From positions 1-15,970 of the forward strand of contig DAOVIC010000017.1 in assembly GCA_030671565.1 (NCBI GenBank): a stretch of 15,970 nucleotides of DNA, read 5' to 3'. Positions 13,885 through 15,970 of the stretch are shown piece after piece. The notes under the pieces are model-generated. The model was not told the DNA's origin. It made no database searches and saw only the letters and a list, made by a program, of their open reading frames with translations. This DNA comes from Anaerohalosphaeraceae bacterium (GTDB lineage Bacteria > Planctomycetota > Phycisphaerae > Sedimentisphaerales > Anaerohalosphaeraceae). Position 1 is the first letter of the stretch. Every line of letters begins with the position of its first letter. Made by a program: the position numbers and the translations under genes.

Positions 13885-15690
13885 TTAGACTTCTTCGGGA
13901 ACCGGCCCTGCCAGGGCTTCATAATCGCTAAAGGTTGACTTATCACCGCTGCAGATCGCGCTTAGCTTTGCGATCATCTCGGACTGACCCTTAGTGATAT
14001 AGCGTCGTGCGACAGATTTCTTGCGGTCGGCCATCTTGACTGTTTTTACAGCACCTTCTTCGCCATTCTCTGCAACGGCTACATCCATGTCGACCTTGCT
14101 CGAAGCCTGACTGCAGAAATAGTAACCGATGATAACAAAGATCGCCACATCGACAAGATCACGACCGTAAAGATCCATGTAATCGATTCCGGAATCCTTA
14201 ACGAACGGAACGGATTCGATAAGTTTTTTGCTCACACCGTCAAGTATGTCGAGCATATCCTTGACAGAATCGTCGTACTCCATTGCTGCAAGTTCCGCAA
14301 TGTATTTCTCGAACGTCCCCCCGCATACACCTCGTACAGCCGCAACGCACTGAAGCTGGCTCGTACCCTCATAGATCGTCGTAATACGGGCATCCCTTGC
14401 AAGCCTTTCACAAGAGTAATCACGCATGAAACCGCTTCCGCCCAGCACCTGTATGGCGTCGTAAGCAACCGTGTTACTCATCTCAGAGCAATAGTACTTG
14501 CTCATCGGCGTAAGCATTGCCGCAATTCGTTTGATCTTGCGGAACTGGTTCTTAATTTTCTTAGCTTCGGCTTTGTCTGACGGCGGATTTTGCAGCATCG
14601 TATCCAAACCGATCTCAAGATCGACAACCCGGCTCGTGCCATATAGCAAAGCACGACCCGCTTCGATCTGTATTTTCATATCGATAACCATATCGCGAAC
14701 CGCCGGAAGTTTTTCAATAGGAACACCAAACTGTTCCCGGCTTGCGGCATAATCGCGGGCAACACGATAAGTAGCCTCTGCGATCCCCATTGACTGGGCC
14801 GCAATACCGATTCTCGCACCGTTCATAAGAGCCATAACATATGTAACAAGCCCACGCTGTCTTTCGCCGATAAGTTCGCATGGCGTATTGTCAAAGAAAA
14901 GTTCGCACGTCGGTGAACCGTGAATACCGAGCTTATCCTCGATACGGCGAACACGAACGGTAGGCCCGCTGTCGCAAACGAACAAACTCAAACCAAGCCC
15001 GCCGCTGCGGTCCGGCTCACTGCGGGCAAGAACAAGCAGAACCTCGCCGCAACCGTTCGTAATAAAACGCTTAACACCGTGCAAAAGCCAGTTACCGTCG
15101 TCGTCCTGAAAAGCCTTCAACTGACAAGCCTGAAGGTCGGACCCGGCATCTGGTTCGGTAAGCACCATCGCACCGGTAACCTTACCGGCGGCGAAATCGT
15201 GCAGATACTTCTGCTTGATCTCTTCACTTGCAAAAGAATTGATGGTCTCAGCAATACCCTGAAGACCGAAAATATTCATAAGAGACGCATCCCCGCGCGA
15301 AACCAGTTCGATAGCGATCGTGTAAACCGCCTCAGGACAGTTCAATCCGCCAAAACGATGCGGAAGGGTAAAACCCATCATCTCGGCTTTTGCCAAAGCT
15401 TCAAGTGACTCGGCAATACCGTCGGCATAACTGACAGTACCGTCGTCGTTAAGAGTGCTGCCCTGCCTGTCTACATGCTCACTTCTGGGAGCGATAAAAC
15501 TACCGCTTAACTGACCCACCGAATCGAGCGCCATCTCATAGTTCTGCACAGCGTCCGCCGCGTCCGTTGGGGCATGGTCACAATCTGAGGCAAACCGAAA
15601 TCCCTCTTCCTTCAAATTAGCAAGTTCTTCCAGACCCATATGCCTGAATAAAAACTGTATGTCGTCATTGTCTTTGTAAAAATTAGCCAT
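13885..15690 (-). CDS. Acyl-CoA dehydrogenase, large form
   Basis: This 601-residue FAD enzyme oxidises an acyl-CoA to the enoyl-CoA and passes electrons to electron-transfer flavoprotein. It has the ACAD signatures VLTEPDAGSD (E179, middle beta domain), NGARIGIAAQSMGIAEATY, ASREQFG (R318), and DAIQVLGGSGFMRDY leading to RDARITTIYEGTSQLQ, with E441 in the YEGT position of the catalytic base of short/medium-chain enzymes. It is longer than the common 380-residue enzymes: about 80 extra residues precede the acyl-CoA dehydrogenase fold and roughly 150 follow the catalytic region, as in several 570-600-residue bacterial ACADs. It starts at ATG 15690, 45 bases after etfA ends on the same strand, so the enzyme and its electron acceptor are probably one operon. 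Chain-length specificity is not readable. Confidence 0.93.
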   Translation of the reverse strand: MANFYKDNDDIQFLFRHMGLEELANLKEEGFRFASDCDHAPTDAADAVQNYEMALDSVGQLSGSFIAPRSEHVDRQGSTLNDDGTVSYADGIAESLEALAKAEMMGFTLPHRFGGLNCPEAVYTIAIELVSRGDASLMNIFGLQGIAETINSFASEEIKQKYLHDFAAGKVTGAMVLTEPDAGSDLQACQLKAFQDDDGNWLLHGVKRFITNGCGEVLLVLARSEPDRSGGLGLSLFVCDSGPTVRVRRIEDKLGIHGSPTCELFFDNTPCELIGERQRGLVTYVMALMNGARIGIAAQSMGIAEATYRVARDYAASREQFGVPIEKLPAVRDMVIDMKIQIEAGRALLYGTSRVVDLEIGLDTMLQNPPSDKAEAKKIKNQFRKIKRIAAMLTPMSKYYCSEMSNTVAYDAIQVLGGSGFMRDYSCERLARDARITTIYEGTSQLQCVAAVRGVCGGTFEKYIAELAAMEYDDSVKDMLDILDGVSKKLIESVPFVKDSGIDYMDLYGRDLVDVAIFVIIGYYFCSQASSKVDMDVAVAENGEEGAVKTVKMADRKKSVARRYITKGQSEMIAKLSAICSGDKSTFSDYEALAGPVPEEV

Positions 15691-15735
15691 TATTTAGATT
15701 CCGTCCCTAAACTTCCTGAAAACATAATATACTGA

Positions 15736-15970
15736 TTAAACCTTTTCCTTGATCGCACTGATCATAGCAGGCACCACCTGATTCAGATCACCAACTATTT
15801 TATAGTGAGCGATATTGAAAATAGGCGCCATCGGATCGTTGTTTACAGCTATGATTTTCTTGCTGTCACTCATACCCGCCATATGCTGGATCGCACCGCT
15901 GATACCAACTGCAATATAAAGGCTGGGACGTACGGTAGTACCTGTCTGACCCACCTGGTGAGAACTGTCG
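15736..15970 (-). CDS. etfA: Electron transfer flavoprotein alpha subunit, C-terminal part
   Basis: The frame is open to the window edge and ends with TAA at 15736, so only the last 77 residues are seen. They read [10 protein letters not shown] at the edge, then [17 protein letters not shown] and, further on, [29 protein letters not shown]. This is the conserved FAD-binding domain of EtfA, where the Q-x-G-Q-T-G and SGAIQH segments contact FAD. EtfA with EtfB accepts electrons from acyl-CoA dehydrogenases, consistent with the dehydrogenase gene next in line. The GTG at 15954 is internal and not the start. etfB would be expected further upstream, outside the window. Confidence 0.95.
   Translation of the reverse strand, partial: DSSHQVGQTGTTVRPSLYIAVGISGAIQHMAGMSDSKKIIAVNNDPMAPIFNIAHYKIVGDLNQVVPAMISAIKEKV

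Noticed and set aside
13855..13890. Three copies of TAGAC in AT-rich sequence near the end of the acyl-CoA dehydrogenase gene
   Set aside because: Copies are short, unevenly spaced and embedded in low-complexity AT sequence; no array or binding-site pattern can be supported.

Overview
This window most resembles a chromosomal segment from a planctomycete, probably of class Phycisphaerae (Sedimentisphaerales-like). That placement is an inference from protein character: a DUF4340 protein, FG-GAP-rich secreted proteins, a divergent glycogen-synthase-like enzyme, and a dnaG-rpoD pair whose sigma factor has a lysine-rich N-terminus. No rRNA or other decisive marker is present. Nothing looks phage-derived or transposon-derived, and there is no CRISPR array.

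Layout. (1) 1-664, plus strand: 3' part of a DUF4340 gene that enters from outside the window. (2) 665-794: convergent spacer with a nested inverted-repeat fold. (3) 795-2585, minus strand: glycogen/starch-synthase-like GT-B glycosyltransferase with a good sigma70-type promoter. (4) 2586-3019: divergent promoter region. (5) 3020-7668, plus strand: a tight four-gene unit of two secreted FG-GAP/VCBS proteins, an ABC ATPase and an ABC-2 type permease, with gaps or overlaps of +3, -14 and -8 bases. It ends at a perfect 14-bp hairpin shared with the convergent dus gene. (6) 7700-8674, minus strand: tRNA-dihydrouridine synthase. Divergent from it is a tRNA-Gln(CUG) gene at 8881-8951 with its own promoter and terminator. 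(7) 9063-12860, minus strand: rpoD and dnaG, the core of the macromolecular-synthesis operon without an adjacent rpsU. dnaG is preceded by a strong promoter and a roughly 95-nt leader that ends in a hairpin plus eight T's. (8) 13118-13801, minus strand: HAD-IA phosphatase/phosphomutase. (9) 13885-15970, minus strand: a large acyl-CoA dehydrogenase preceded by the 3' end of etfA, its expected electron acceptor.

How the parts fit. etfA and the acyl-CoA dehydrogenase form a dehydrogenase/electron-transfer module. dnaG and rpoD couple replication priming to housekeeping transcription. The FG-GAP/ABC unit is the most unusual gene set: translational overlap ties two exported beta-propeller-like proteins to a membrane ABC exporter of unknown substrate. 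The most interesting non-coding feature is the dnaG leader, which has the parts of an attenuator: promoter, short ORF, possible antiterminator segment and terminator.

Limits. All calls come from reading the sequence. No database search, folding program or promoter model was run.
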